DNA from: Candidatus Falkowella caecavicola
GTDB taxonomy: Bacteria > Bacillota > Clostridia > Oscillospirales > Ruminococcaceae
Assembly: GCA_904420125.1 (NCBI GenBank)
Contig: CAJFUK010000027.1
Coordinates: 1 to 64,000 of the forward strand
Reading direction: 5' to 3'
DNA: 64,000 nucleotides
Part shown: one piece after another, positions 55,216 through 63,836 of the stretch
Layout: every line of letters starts with the position of its first letter
Position numbering within the stretch: position 1 is the first letter of the stretch
Translations under genes and position numbers: made by a program
The notes under the pieces: generated by a model
What the model was told of the DNA's origin: nothing
The model's input: only the letters and a program-made list of their open reading frames with translations
Database searches by the model: none

Positions 55216-58041
55216 ATGGCAAAGGACAAAATCGTGATTAAAGGTGCACGGGAGCATAACCTCAAAAACGTGGATTTAACGATTCCACGCGATCAATTGG
55301 TTGTGTTTACCGGACTTTCAGGTTCCGGTAAATCCTCGCTGGCATTTGACACAATCTATGCAGACGGACAGAGACGGTATGTAGAGAGTCTTTCTTCATA
55401 CGCCCGCCAATTTTTAGGGCAGATGGAAAAGCCGGATGTAGATTCTATTGAAGGCCTTTCCCCTGCTATTTCCATTGATCAGAAAACCACTTCCAAAAAC
55501 CCGCGTTCTACCGTGGGAACCGTGACGGAAATCTATGACTACCTGCGACTGCTGTACGCGCGGATCGGCATCCCGCACTGCCCTGTCTGCGGACGCGAAA
55601 TTAAGCAGCAAACGATCGACCAGATTGTCGACCAGATAATGGCCTTGCCGGAAAAAACGAGGATTCAGATCATGGCTCCAGTTGTGCGTGGCCGTAAGGG
55701 TGAACACATCAAGGAGTTTGAAGCCGCTCGAAAAAGCGGATTTGTGCGTGTCCGTGCGGATGGAATCCTGTATGATCTGTCGGAAGAAATTAAACTGGAA
55801 AAAAATAAAAAACACAATATTGAAATCATAGTAGACCGTATTTCTATCCATGCCGATATCCTATCCCGTTTAACCGACAGCATTGAAGTTGCCTGTGGGC
55901 TGACCGGAGGGCTTGCATTAATTGACGTCGTCGACGGGGAAGAAATTCTTTTTTCTCAGAATTATGCCTGTCCGGAGCATGGTGTCAGTATTGAGGAAAT
56001 GGCGCCCCGGATGTTTTCGTTTAACAATCCCTATGGTGCCTGTGAAAAATGTACGGGACTCGGCACTTTTATGGAAATTGATCCCCGGCTGATCATTCCG
56101 AATCCGGATCTGTCGATCCGTCAGGGCGCCATCAAAGCGCCAGGATGGAATTTTGGAGATAAAGGCACTATTGCCAACATGTATTTTGAAGGACTGGCTG
56201 CCCATTATCATTTTTCGCTGGATACGCCGGTCAAAGACCTCCCCCAGGAAGCTATGCGGGTCATTCTCTACGGTACGGACGGAGAAAAAATCAAACTCAC
56301 TCGTACCAGTGGTTACGGGACCGGCACTTACATGACCCCGTTTGAAGGAATTATCAGCAATCTGGACCGGCGGTATAAAGAATCTTCCAGCGAATACGCC
56401 AAAGAAGAAATTACCCAGTATATGACCGACGTGCAGTGTCCGAAGTGTCATGGAGAGCGGTTAAAGCCGGAGGCTCTGGCAGTGACTATCGGCGGAATCA
56501 ATATCAGTACATTTACCCATATGAGCGTTTCGGCCGCATTGGAATTTATCGCTGCTCTGTCTCTCTCCGAGCGGGAACGGATGATCGGCGAACGGATCCT
56601 GAAAGAAATTACTGCCCGGCTGGAATTTTTACAGAGTGTCGGTTTGGAGTACCTGACCTTATCCCGCTCGGCCGCAACACTCTCCGGCGGGGAAAGCCAG
56701 CGAATCCGATTGGCGACACAGATCGGCTCTTCCCTGGTAGGGGTTGTCTATATTTTGGATGAACCCAGTATTGGACTGCATCAGCGGGACAATGACAAGC
56801 TGATCGGAACGCTGAAACGCCTGCGGGATATGGGAAACACACTGATTGTAGTCGAGCATGACGAAGATACGATGCGGGCGGCAGACTATATTGTAGATGT
56901 CGGGCCTGGCGCAGGCATCCACGGTGGAGAAATTGTCTGTGCCGGCAGTCTTCAGGATATCATGAACTGTCAGAATTCAATTACCGGCCAGTATCTGTCC
57001 GGAGCTAAAAAAATTGAAGTACCAGCCGTCCGCCGAACGGGGAACGGTTCCTTTCTGTCTGTCCGGGGCGCTGCGGAAAATAATCTGAAAAACATTTCTG
57101 TAGATATCCCTCTGGGAACTTTCACCTGCGTCACTGGCGTTTCCGGTTCTGGAAAATCTTCTCTGGTCAATGAAATTATCTTTAAGCATCTCTCTGCAAA
57201 ACTGAATCATGCCAGAGTGCGTCCCGGCGCTTTTTCGGAAATGCTGGGACTGGAATATCTCGATAAAGTGATTGATATCGATCAGTCCCCTATCGGTCGT
57301 ACGCCCCGTTCCAATCCTGCGACTTATACCGGGGTATTTAACGATATCCGTGAGCTGTATGCACAGACACAGGACGCCAAAATGCGTGGATATTCTTCGG
57401 GACGGTTCAGCTTCAACGTCAAGGGCGGCCGCTGTGAAGCCTGTCAGGGAGACGGAATTATCAAAATTGAAATGCATTTTTTGCCGGATATTTTTGTTCC
57501 GTGTGAAGTCTGTAAAGGCAAACGCTATAACCGCGAAACTCTGGAAGTGAAATATCATGGAAAAAGCATTCATGATGTGCTGGAAATGACCATTGAAGAA
57601 GCAATGTATTTCTTCGAACCCATTCCGAAAATCCATCGCAAATTCCAGACCATGTGTGAAGTTGGGTTGGGCTATATTCAGGTTGGCCAGCCGGCCACAA
57701 CCCTCTCGGGAGGCGAAGCGCAGCGTGTTAAACTGGCGGCGGAGCTGTCCCGGCGGTCTACCGGCCGTACCATCTATATTCTGGATGAGCCGACGACCGG
57801 TTTGCATACTGCAGATGTGCAAAACCTGATCACTGTTTTGCAGCAGTTGGTCAATGCAGGAAATACCGTTTTGGTAATCGAACACAACCTGGATGTGGTA
57901 AAAACAGCGGATTACCTGATTGATCTTGGACCGGAAGGCGGCAATCGGGGCGGTACGGTCCTGGCCTGCGGAACGCCCGAAGAAATTGCGCGGCATCCTC
58001 AATCCTATACCGGTCAGTATCTGGCCCGCATGTTAAAATAA
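55216..58041 (+). CDS. uvrA: Excinuclease ABC subunit A
   Basis: 941 residues. Two ABC ATPase modules: first Walker [13 protein letters not shown] with signature [12 protein letters not shown], second [11 protein letters not shown] with [12 protein letters not shown]. Three zinc-binding modules are visible, including [11 protein letters not shown] and [29 protein letters not shown]. It recognises DNA distortions and loads UvrB. Last gene of the radC-uvrB-uvrA run; I see no strong terminator after it. Confidence 0.98.
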   Translation: MAKDKIVIKGAREHNLKNVDLTIPRDQLVVFTGLSGSGKSSLAFDTIYADGQRRYVESLSSYARQFLGQMEKPDVDSIEGLSPAISIDQKTTSKNPRSTVGTVTEIYDYLRLLYARIGIPHCPVCGREIKQQTIDQIVDQIMALPEKTRIQIMAPVVRGRKGEHIKEFEAARKSGFVRVRADGILYDLSEEIKLEKNKKHNIEIIVDRISIHADILSRLTDSIEVACGLTGGLALIDVVDGEEILFSQNYACPEHGVSIEEMAPRMFSFNNPYGACEKCTGLGTFMEIDPRLIIPNPDLSIRQGAIKAPGWNFGDKGTIANMYFEGLAAHYHFSLDTPVKDLPQEAMRVILYGTDGEKIKLTRTSGYGTGTYMTPFEGIISNLDRRYKESSSEYAKEEITQYMTDVQCPKCHGERLKPEALAVTIGGINISTFTHMSVSAALEFIAALSLSERERMIGERILKEITARLEFLQSVGLEYLTLSRSAATLSGGESQRIRLATQIGSSLVGVVYILDEPSIGLHQRDNDKLIGTLKRLRDMGNTLIVVEHDEDTMRAADYIVDVGPGAGIHGGEIVCAGSLQDIMNCQNSITGQYLSGAKKIEVPAVRRTGNGSFLSVRGAAENNLKNISVDIPLGTFTCVTGVSGSGKSSLVNEIIFKHLSAKLNHARVRPGAFSEMLGLEYLDKVIDIDQSPIGRTPRSNPATYTGVFNDIRELYAQTQDAKMRGYSSGRFSFNVKGGRCEACQGDGIIKIEMHFLPDIFVPCEVCKGKRYNRETLEVKYHGKSIHDVLEMTIEEAMYFFEPIPKIHRKFQTMCEVGLGYIQVGQPATTLSGGEAQRVKLAAELSRRSTGRTIYILDEPTTGLHTADVQNLITVLQQLVNAGNTVLVIEHNLDVVKTADYLIDLGPEGGNRGGTVLACGTPEEIARHPQSYTGQYLARMLK

Positions 58042-58456
58042 AAAATTGTATTGATTTTTTGGGCACCAAAAATCTTTAAGCTGTGAAAAGCCTTGAAATA
58101 CTGACTTTTTTGCAGATAAAGACACTCAAAACAATAAGGACTTTTGACTCTTTAGTGCCAAAATGGTGCCCGAATTTTCTATGGCCATATAAAACGATAC
58201 GGCCAAATATAAGGAAATATCATTCTATTCTAGGGTGGAAAGCACTCGTTGCTTTCCTGCTCTTGTCTTCCACATAAACAGGGACAGACCCGCTAAAAGG
58301 TAACGAGCAAAGCCCGTTCATCCTGACCGTTGACCAGGATGTTGGCTCTGCTGTTTTGTAAATAGAAAAAAGAGGAAAAATGATCGAAAAACGCATCTTT
58401 GCGTGATTTAATTCAAACTGTAAAGACATTGGTCAATCGGAGGTTAGTGGAGAATT
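58042..58456. other. Intergenic region after uvrA, possibly decayed accessory DNA
   Basis: No supported gene. An 8-bp inverted repeat GGGCACCA / TGGTGCCC lies at 58061-58068 and 58164-58171. Small hairpins are at 58237-58257 (GGAAAGCA-CTCGT-TGCTTTCC) and 58319-58341 (CATCCTG / CAGGATG). Neither has a U-tract. The minus-strand frame at 58220-58429 is open but not protein-like. The composition differs from the flanking genes, so this may be the scar of a lost element. Confidence 0.4.
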
Positions 58457-58990
58457 ATGGGAACGGGAATCCTTATATGCGGCTTAAATGGCACTGGCAA
58501 GAGTACATTGGGAAAAGCTCTTGCCGAGGCATTGCAGTTTCACTTCATAGATAATGAAGATCTATATTTTCCCAAGACCGACCCTGATTATATCTATGCC
58601 TCCCCACGTACTCATGAAGAAGCTGAACAGCTCCTTTTTAGCGAGATCAAAGCACATGAAAATTTTGTTTTTGCCTCTGTGAAAGGAGATTATGGAGAAG
58701 CTATTTATCCCTTTTTTCAGTATGCTGTATTGATGGATGCTCCAAAGGATATTCGGATACAACGAGTTAAAAATCGTTCTTTTCAGAAATTCGGTAACAG
58801 AATGTTATTAGGCGGAGATTTACATGAGCAAGAAGAACGCTTTTTTGATTTTGTTAAATCCAAAGCAGAGAATACTGTGGAAAAATGGATTCAATGCTTA
58901 AACTGCCCGATCATAAGAATTGACGGAACAAAGCCTATCGAAGAAAACATAAATTTGATCATAGAGCAGATATCATTCCCAGTTTTCTAA
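58457..58990 (+). CDS. Small P-loop kinase-like protein (AAA_18/shikimate-kinase fold)
   Basis: 177 residues. Walker A GLNGTGKSTLGKALAEAL near residues 9-26, then FIDNEDLYFPKTDPDYIYASPRTHEEAE, a typical nucleoside-monophosphate/shikimate-type kinase layout, and a C-terminal FLRIDGTKPIEENI-like phosphate/adenine region (IRIDGTKPIEEN). Its substrate is unknown: AAA_18 proteins phosphorylate small metabolites or act on nucleotides. It is a lone gene between gaps, with TGGAG 5 nt upstream of the ATG, and lies in the less conserved segment of the window. Confidence 0.75.
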   Translation: MGTGILICGLNGTGKSTLGKALAEALQFHFIDNEDLYFPKTDPDYIYASPRTHEEAEQLLFSEIKAHENFVFASVKGDYGEAIYPFFQYAVLMDAPKDIRIQRVKNRSFQKFGNRMLLGGDLHEQEERFFDFVKSKAENTVEKWIQCLNCPIIRIDGTKPIEENINLIIEQISFPVF

Positions 58991-59538
58991 ATAGTTCAGT
59001 ATATCCCAATATGTAAAAATCTCTCTTATTGGCGCAGACAAAAAAGCGATTTTTCCGGTAAGGGCCCCCTTTCCTATGCCTGCCACGGAACTTTTGTCAT
59101 TCATTCCCGCTCTTTGAGTGTGTAGCATATTTCGTTTGCGGCGCTTAAATAGTGTACAACTTTACAAAATCCTCTTATATGAAGATACAGCAAGATAATG
59201 GTGACAGGCGGAACGATTGATTGTAAGCCATTTTTGCAAGCTGTATCAACACTTGCGAGAGCATATAAAGACTCCTACAATGAGGAATTATGTCTTTTCG
59301 TTTGCAACCTGTCAACAAGTACACGATTTCTTATACATTCCGCCATATGATTTTCCTGGTTCAGATTGACCTTATCATGGAAATCATGTACAATAATAAA
59401 AAGGACGGCGGAACGTATAAATAACATGGAATCTATCACTGGTTCATGCTATAATTTGAATATTGAACTTTCTATAATCACCAATAAAAATGTTTTCCGA
59501 TAAAGCTGAATCAAGGGTATCAAGAGAGGAGAATGCAT
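58991..59538. other. Intergenic region between the P-loop kinase and the PfkB kinase
   Basis: About 550 bp with little structure. A 50-codon plus-strand frame at 59198-59350 (MVTGGTIDCKPFLQAVSTLA...) is open but has a weak ribosome binding site and no recognised family; I do not annotate it. A promoter for the next gene is at 59366-59394. AT-rich, and likely partly decayed. Confidence 0.4.
59366..59394 (+). promoter_or_regulatory. Possible promoter upstream of the PfkB kinase
   Basis: TTGACC (59366-59371), 17 bp, TACAAT (59389-59394). A second candidate, an extended -10 TGC-TATAAT at 59450-59455, lacks a good -35. Either would give a leader of about 80-140 nt before the GTG at 59539. Confidence 0.5.
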
Positions 59539-60459
59539 GTGACGGCTCCCTATATTTATTTATATGGCATGATCATCGCATCTACAAGTTTCCTGCTGCA
59601 GGACGGATTTTTACAACCGGATGCATATTCTGAGATCAGAGAAAAATACCGTCTGCCGGGAGGAGAAACGGGAACATGCGCGACTGTTCTGGCGTCTCTG
59701 GGCACAAATGTCAAACTGGATGGCAACCATATTGGAGTTCAGGTCGCACCGGTCATTCGGAATTTTTATCGGAATAAACCGGTTCAACTGGATTCTCTCT
59801 ATTTTGATGAACATTATGAGGGATTGGAGGATTATGTCATCATCGCGGACGACGTCCGTTCCCCTATGGGTACCTTCGCCCATTATTTTGCAAATTATTT
59901 TACTACCGGCGAAAAACGCTGGAACACCCCAAAAGAAGCGGATATTGCCGGCTGTATGGTCGCAGCGATTGATCCTTTTTTTCAGGATGAATCCACCCTG
60001 GCAGCGGAATACTGCGTCAAACATGGAAAACCTTATGTGACCATCGACTGCCGGTATGAAAGCTATATCCATCAGCATGCTGCTGTTTCCATTATTTCGG
60101 GCGAAGGCATACAAAATAATTATCCGCACCAGACCCCTGCGGAACTTTTTCCGTTGTTTCAGGAAAACAGTGACGGATTAACCATTATTACCAATGGCGG
60201 TAAAAATCTTTTCTACGGCAGAAAAGGAGAAAAGATGAGATCATTCCGTCCGTACCCGGTCAATGTTGTCAGCACATTAGGCGCTGGTGATTCTTTTAAA
60301 GCAGGATGCGTCTATGCGGTATCCAAGGGTATGAACGACGATGATCTGATTCAGTTTGCAAGCGCCTGTTCGGCTGTTGCCATCTCCCGGTTTCCTCTGC
60401 CGCTGTACCCGCCGACGCTGGAGGAAATCACCCAATGCATCCAGGGTACCAGAAAATAA
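59539..60459 (+). CDS. PfkB-family carbohydrate kinase
   Basis: About 306 residues. I favour the GTG at 59539 because AGGAG lies 7 nt upstream; the ATG at 59533 is almost in the Shine-Dalgarno. N-terminal YLYGMIIASTSF, mid-region GGETGTCATVLASLG, and the C-terminal anion-hole motif STLGAGDSFKAGCVYAVS with the catalytic Asp. Members phosphorylate sugars or nucleosides, but no transporter or regulator is next to it, so the substrate is unknown. A terminator follows at 60475-60516. Confidence 0.85.
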   Translation: MTAPYIYLYGMIIASTSFLLQDGFLQPDAYSEIREKYRLPGGETGTCATVLASLGTNVKLDGNHIGVQVAPVIRNFYRNKPVQLDSLYFDEHYEGLEDYVIIADDVRSPMGTFAHYFANYFTTGEKRWNTPKEADIAGCMVAAIDPFFQDESTLAAEYCVKHGKPYVTIDCRYESYIHQHAAVSIISGEGIQNNYPHQTPAELFPLFQENSDGLTIITNGGKNLFYGRKGEKMRSFRPYPVNVVSTLGAGDSFKAGCVYAVSKGMNDDDLIQFASACSAVAISRFPLPLYPPTLEEITQCIQGTRK

Positions 60460-60474
60460 AAATCCGATTCTTTT

Positions 60475-60516
60475 AACCAGGAGCCTCTGAACCCACAAAT
60501 GGCTCCTGGTTTTTTC
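60475..60516 (+). terminator. Rho-independent terminator after the PfkB kinase
   Basis: AACCAGGAGCC at 60475-60485 pairs with GGCTCCTGGTT at 60501-60511 (11 bp, 15-nt loop), followed by a T-run to 60516. It closes the kinase transcript. Confidence 0.85.
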
Positions 60517-61011
60517 TCTATGAAGGATAACCCAGGCAGGCACCGACACCTCCCCGCGAGCATACACTATCTTAATGCCCCCCACAATCAAATGCAACGT
60601 CACACAAAGAACCAGCGTCCTGCCTTCTGCAATTTACATATTTAATTTATGCATAAATATGTATCAAACAGATCATGCAGCGTATCCATAGAATCTCCAT
60701 CGTTGTTTTGGGCAGGCTCAGGCAAAATCCTCCTCTGTAAGTTTATTGGCTAATTTTTTTATGTTTTCTTGAAGGTGGATTTTGTTTATTCGCTATGACT
60801 TCATATATATTCGATATCGCTTCATAGACTAATTCAACAAAAATTTACATCTTCTTTTTTATATTTTTGTCAACATCTATTTGCAAGATTTCAATTTATG
60901 TCTTGCAAAACAAAATAAAATAGTGTACAATTAATAAACGCAGGCATACGCATGGCTGTATCAGAACTGTAGCCCGAAAAAGGTACAATATAGGAAAGGA
61001 CGGAATTTTGT
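60517..61011. other. Leader region before the aspartate aminotransferase
   Basis: About 495 bp without a gene. It holds the promoter at 60903-60931, an inverted repeat TTTGCAAGA-N11-TCTTGCAAA (60881-60889 / 60901-60909) that overlaps the -35, and otherwise AT-rich DNA. No riboswitch or small RNA was recognised. Confidence 0.5.
60903..60931 (+). promoter_or_regulatory. Promoter of the aspartate aminotransferase with overlapping operator-like repeat
   Basis: TTGCAA (60903-60908), 17 bp, TACAAT (60926-60931), about 80 nt before the ATG. The -35 lies inside a perfect 9-bp inverted repeat (60881-60889 / 60901-60909, centres 20 bp apart), so a DNA-binding regulator may act here. Confidence 0.65.
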
Positions 61012-62304
61012 ATGAGTGCAACAAAAGCATACAAAAATATGTCAACTGCTGAATTGGAAGCTCTTTATACCCAGCTTCAGGAGGAATTCAGCACATTTAA
61101 AAGTAAAAATCTCCATCTGGACATGTCCCGCGGAAAACCAGAAAAAGGACAACTCCGTCTCTCCGCTGATATGCTGACCTGTGTGACCGATGCCATGCTG
61201 GATTCTGCAGAACCGGATGTCAGAAACTATGGCCTGCCGAATGGAATTCCGGAAATGCGTCAGTTATTTGCCGATATGCTGCATGTACCGGTTGAGGAAG
61301 TTCTGGCTGGAGGAAACTCCAGTTTAAATATGATGTATGACACCATCGCACGCGCGATGCAGTTTGGGGTGTTGGGGAGCAAAACACCCTGGTCCAAGCT
61401 GGACAAAGTTAAATTTCTCTGCCCGGCACCGGGATATGACCGTCATTTTGCGATCTGTGAACTCTTTGGAATTGAAATGATCCCTGTTCCGATGACAGCC
61501 GAGGGACCGGAAATGGATCTTGTTGAAACGCTGGTTTCTACCGATGCTGCCATCAAAGGAATCTGGTGTGTACCAAAATATTCTAACCCTACCGGTATCA
61601 CCTACTCAGATGCAGTTGTACGCCGTCTGGCAAATCTGAAGCCGGCAGCAACTGATTTTCGTATTTTCTGGGATAACGCATATTGTGTTCATCATTTATA
61701 TGGTGAATATCAGCCGGATACCTTGCTAAATATTATGGATGAATCCAAAAAAGCCGGGAATCCGGATATGGTCTTTATGTTTGCTTCTACTTCCAAGATC
61801 ACCTATCCAGGTGCTGGCGTGGCGGCCATGGTTGCCAGTATAGATAACCTGAAATTTATCCAGAAACAGCTGACGATTCAGACGATTGGACCCGACAAAA
61901 TAAATCAGTTCCGCCATGTTGCCTTTTTGAAAGATATGGATGGAGTAACCCGGTTAATGCAGCAGCATGCAGATATTATCCGTCCGAAATTCGCTGTTGT
62001 GCTGGAAAAACTGGAAGCAATTTTAGGCAATTGTGAAATCGCTTCATGGACGAAACCCAACGGAGGATACTTTATTTCTGTTGACGTCATGGAAGGCTGT
62101 GCAAAACGTGTTGGCGCACTCTGCAAAGAAGCTGGCGTTGTATTAACACCTCCAGGTGTCACTTTCCCCTACGGAAAAGATCCGAAAGATGAAAATATCC
62201 GGATTGCACCGACCTATCCGCCCATGGAAGAATTAATTGTTGCCATGGATCTCTTCTGTCTTTGCGTACGGTTGGCTGCGATAGAAAAGTTGCTGAATAA
62301 GTAG
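61012..62304 (+). CDS. Aspartate aminotransferase, subgroup Ic (Asp_aminotransf family)
   Basis: 430 residues. PLP enzyme of fold type I with the family opening KNLHLDMSRGKPEKGQLRLS, NYGLPNGIPEMR, GNSSLNMMYDT, an IWCVPKYSNPTGI motif, and the PLP lysine in FASTSKITYPGAGVA. This is the PF12897 subgroup Ic aspartate aminotransferase known from Corynebacterium, distinct from the usual Ib enzymes. It interconverts aspartate and oxaloacetate with glutamate/2-oxoglutarate. Single-gene transcript from its own promoter, followed by a 21-bp inverted repeat. Confidence 0.92.
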   Translation: MSATKAYKNMSTAELEALYTQLQEEFSTFKSKNLHLDMSRGKPEKGQLRLSADMLTCVTDAMLDSAEPDVRNYGLPNGIPEMRQLFADMLHVPVEEVLAGGNSSLNMMYDTIARAMQFGVLGSKTPWSKLDKVKFLCPAPGYDRHFAICELFGIEMIPVPMTAEGPEMDLVETLVSTDAAIKGIWCVPKYSNPTGITYSDAVVRRLANLKPAATDFRIFWDNAYCVHHLYGEYQPDTLLNIMDESKKAGNPDMVFMFASTSKITYPGAGVAAMVASIDNLKFIQKQLTIQTIGPDKINQFRHVAFLKDMDGVTRLMQQHADIIRPKFAVVLEKLEAILGNCEIASWTKPNGGYFISVDVMEGCAKRVGALCKEAGVVLTPPGVTFPYGKDPKDENIRIAPTYPPMEELIVAMDLFCLCVRLAAIEKLLNK

Positions 62305-62362
62305 TGAACAACAAGAAGGGGTATTTTCATCGGCTTTTGCCCTACCCGTTTGATCATGTTAC

Positions 62363-62409
62363 TTGACCCTTCCATTCAATGCCTTGCAGGCATTGAATGG
62401 AAGGGTCAA
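62363..62409 (+). terminator. 21-bp hairpin after the aspartate aminotransferase
   Basis: Positions 62363-62383 and 62389-62409 form a perfect 21-bp stem with a 5-nt loop. The T-tract after it is weak (AATGTATATCGG), so this is a long hairpin that may end transcription or protect the 3' end. It lies about 60 bp after the stop codon. Confidence 0.6.
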
Positions 62410-62500
62410 AATGTATATCGGTTTTTATATTTCGCCCTAATTTCCAATGATTAGATAAATTTTCTTTGATAAAATTTATGAAATAATTTGAAAAAATTGA

Positions 62501-62529
62501 TTGACATTAATTATATCCTATGATATAAT
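62501..62529 (+). promoter_or_regulatory. Consensus sigma-A promoter of tRNA-Gln
   Basis: TTGACA (62501-62506), exactly 17 bp, TATAAT (62524-62529): a perfect consensus promoter about 30 bp before the tRNA. It is the strongest promoter in the window, as expected for a stable RNA gene. Confidence 0.85.
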
Positions 62530-62532
62530 ATT

Positions 62533-62558
62533 AAACGTTCGGTAGACGAACGTTTTTA
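62533..62558 (+). other. Terminator-like hairpin in the tRNA-Gln leader
   Basis: AAACGTTCG at 62533-62541 and CGAACGTTT at 62547-62555 form a perfect 9-bp stem with a 5-nt loop, followed by T residues to 62557, between the promoter and the mature tRNA. It resembles an intrinsic terminator or a processing stem for RNase P. Confidence 0.5.
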
Positions 62559-62559
62559 T

Positions 62560-62634
62560 TGGGGTGTCGCCAAGGGGTAAGGCATCAGACTCTGACTCTG
62601 ACATTCGTGGGTTCAAATCCTACCACCCCAGCCA
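62560..62634 (+). tRNA. tRNA-Gln (anticodon CTG)
   Basis: 75 nt with encoded CCA. The acceptor TGGGGTG (62560-62566) pairs with CACCCCA (62624-62630). The D arm is GCC-AAGGGGTAA-GGC. The anticodon stem is TCAGA/TCTGA, and its 7-nt loop CTCTGAC gives anticodon CTG (Gln, CAG). The T arm is GTGGG-TTCAAAT-CCTAC. The discriminator is G, followed by CCA. The only weak point is a somewhat unusual leader. Confidence 0.92.
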
Positions 62635-62635
62635 T

Positions 62636-62674
62636 ACCTGCGGTGTATGAGAATGGTTCACCGCAGGTTTTTTT
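62636..62674 (+). terminator. Rho-independent terminator after tRNA-Gln
   Basis: ACCTGCGGTG at 62636-62645 pairs with CACCGCAGGT at 62659-62668, followed by a run of T residues to 62674. It begins 1 nt after the CCA end. Confidence 0.9.
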
Positions 62675-62683
62675 GTTTAGTTG

Positions 62684-62713
62684 AGATGCTTCCGTTTTGG
62701 CGGCATCTTTTTT
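62684..62713 (+). terminator. Second, weaker terminator-like hairpin after tRNA-Gln
   Basis: AGATGC at 62684-62689 pairs with GCATCT at 62703-62708, with an inner CC/GG step, followed by T residues to about 62713. Probably a backup terminator. Confidence 0.5.
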
Positions 62714-62772
62714 ATACCCTCTTGGATCCCTTAAGGGGGTACAATAACCGGAAATACAGGGAATCAAAGCCG

Positions 62773-62822
62773 AAACAGGGGTTGGCCATGGTCCATCAAA
62801 CCATGGCCAACCCCTGTTTTTT
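62773..62822 (+). terminator. Terminator between tRNA-Gln and the convergent hydrolase gene
   Basis: AAACAGGGGTTGGCCATGG at 62773-62791 pairs with its perfect 19-bp complement at 62801-62819, followed by T residues to 62822 on the plus strand. On the minus strand the tail is only TTT, so it is stronger for the plus-strand direction. It separates the tRNA from the convergent hydrolase gene. Confidence 0.7.
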
Positions 62823-62846
62823 AATGATAGACGTTTGATAAAACGG

Positions 62847-63821
62847 TTACCCCATGTACTTGCTGAAAAACGCCGCTATTTTATCAAAGGGGATCACGTC
62901 CACTTGATCATAAAGGTCAGTATGGACGGCGCCGGGAATCAGCATCAATTCTTTATTATCCCCTGTCAGTTTTTCAAAAGCATCCCTGCTAAAATAACAG
63001 GAATGTGCCTTTTCTCCGTGGATCAGCAATACGGCGCTGCGGATCTCTTGGCTGTATTCTAAGATGGGCATATTCAGGAAGGACAGCGAAGAAGTGATGT
63101 TCCAGCCATCATTGGAATTCAACGATCTGGGATGATAGCCCCTGCTTGTCTTGTAGTAATCGTAATAATCCTTTACAAAGAAAGGCGCATCTTCCGGCAG
63201 AGGATCTGCAACACCGCCTGCTCTGGCATATGTTCCGCTTTTATAGTCGGCAATTCTCTGCGCGTTCAGAGCTTTGCGTTTTTCATGCCGGGCATCTTCA
63301 CTGTCTTCGGAATCGAAATATCCCTTTGCATTGACACGAGTCATGTCATACATGGTAGACGCGACCGTTGCCTTGATTCTGGTATCAATTGCCGCCGCGT
63401 TTAGGGCCATTCCGCCCCAGCCGCAAATACCGATAATCCCGATTCTGTCCGGGTCAACACGATCCTGCACAGACAGAAAATCCACCGCAGCCTGGAAATC
63501 TTCCGTGTTGATGTCTGGGGACGCTACATATCTGGGTATTCCGCCGCTTTCCCCTGTAAAGGAAGGGTCAAAAGCAATTGTCAGGAATCCCCTGTCCGCC
63601 ATCGCCTGTGCATACAGGCCGGAGGACTGCTCCTTGACTGCACCGAAGGGCCCGCTTACTGCAATGGCCGGTAAACGTCCACCTACATTTTTGGGTACAT
63701 ACAAATCAGCCGCCAGCGTGATCCCATAGCGGTTATGAAATGTAATTTTGCTATGATCAACTTTCTCGCTTTTGGGAAAGGTCTTGTCCCATTCTTCCAC
63801 TAAAACCAATTTTTCCTTCAT
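62847..63821 (-). CDS. Alpha/beta hydrolase with a GxC nucleophile elbow
   Basis: 324 residues. Core strand RLPAIAVSGPFGAVKEQSSG, a dienelactone-hydrolase-like GESGGIPRY, and a nucleophile elbow IGICGWGGMAL in which Cys stands at the usual Ser position. A C-terminal VLLIHGEKAHSCYF and the catalytic-type His in PGAVHTDLYD follow. Substrate is unknown. It starts 16 bp after a flavodoxin-family gene, with AGGAGG that overlaps that gene's stop codon, so the two are probably one transcript. Confidence 0.85.
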   Translation of the reverse strand: MKEKLVLVEEWDKTFPKSEKVDHSKITFHNRYGITLAADLYVPKNVGGRLPAIAVSGPFGAVKEQSSGLYAQAMADRGFLTIAFDPSFTGESGGIPRYVASPDINTEDFQAAVDFLSVQDRVDPDRIGIIGICGWGGMALNAAAIDTRIKATVASTMYDMTRVNAKGYFDSEDSEDARHEKRKALNAQRIADYKSGTYARAGGVADPLPEDAPFFVKDYYDYYKTSRGYHPRSLNSNDGWNITSSLSFLNMPILEYSQEIRSAVLLIHGEKAHSCYFSRDAFEKLTGDNKELMLIPGAVHTDLYDQVDVIPFDKIAAFFSKYMG

Positions 63822-63836
63822 ATTACGAATCCTCCT

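Noticed and set aside
58083..58277. Plus-strand frame MKSLEILTF... after uvrA
   Set aside because: No family is recognisable, there is no Shine-Dalgarno, and it spans the inverted repeat and hairpins.
62585..62767. Minus-strand frame ending GVVGFEPTNVRVRV across tRNA-Gln
   Set aside because: This GFEPT-type peptide is a known artefact of antisense frames over tRNA genes.
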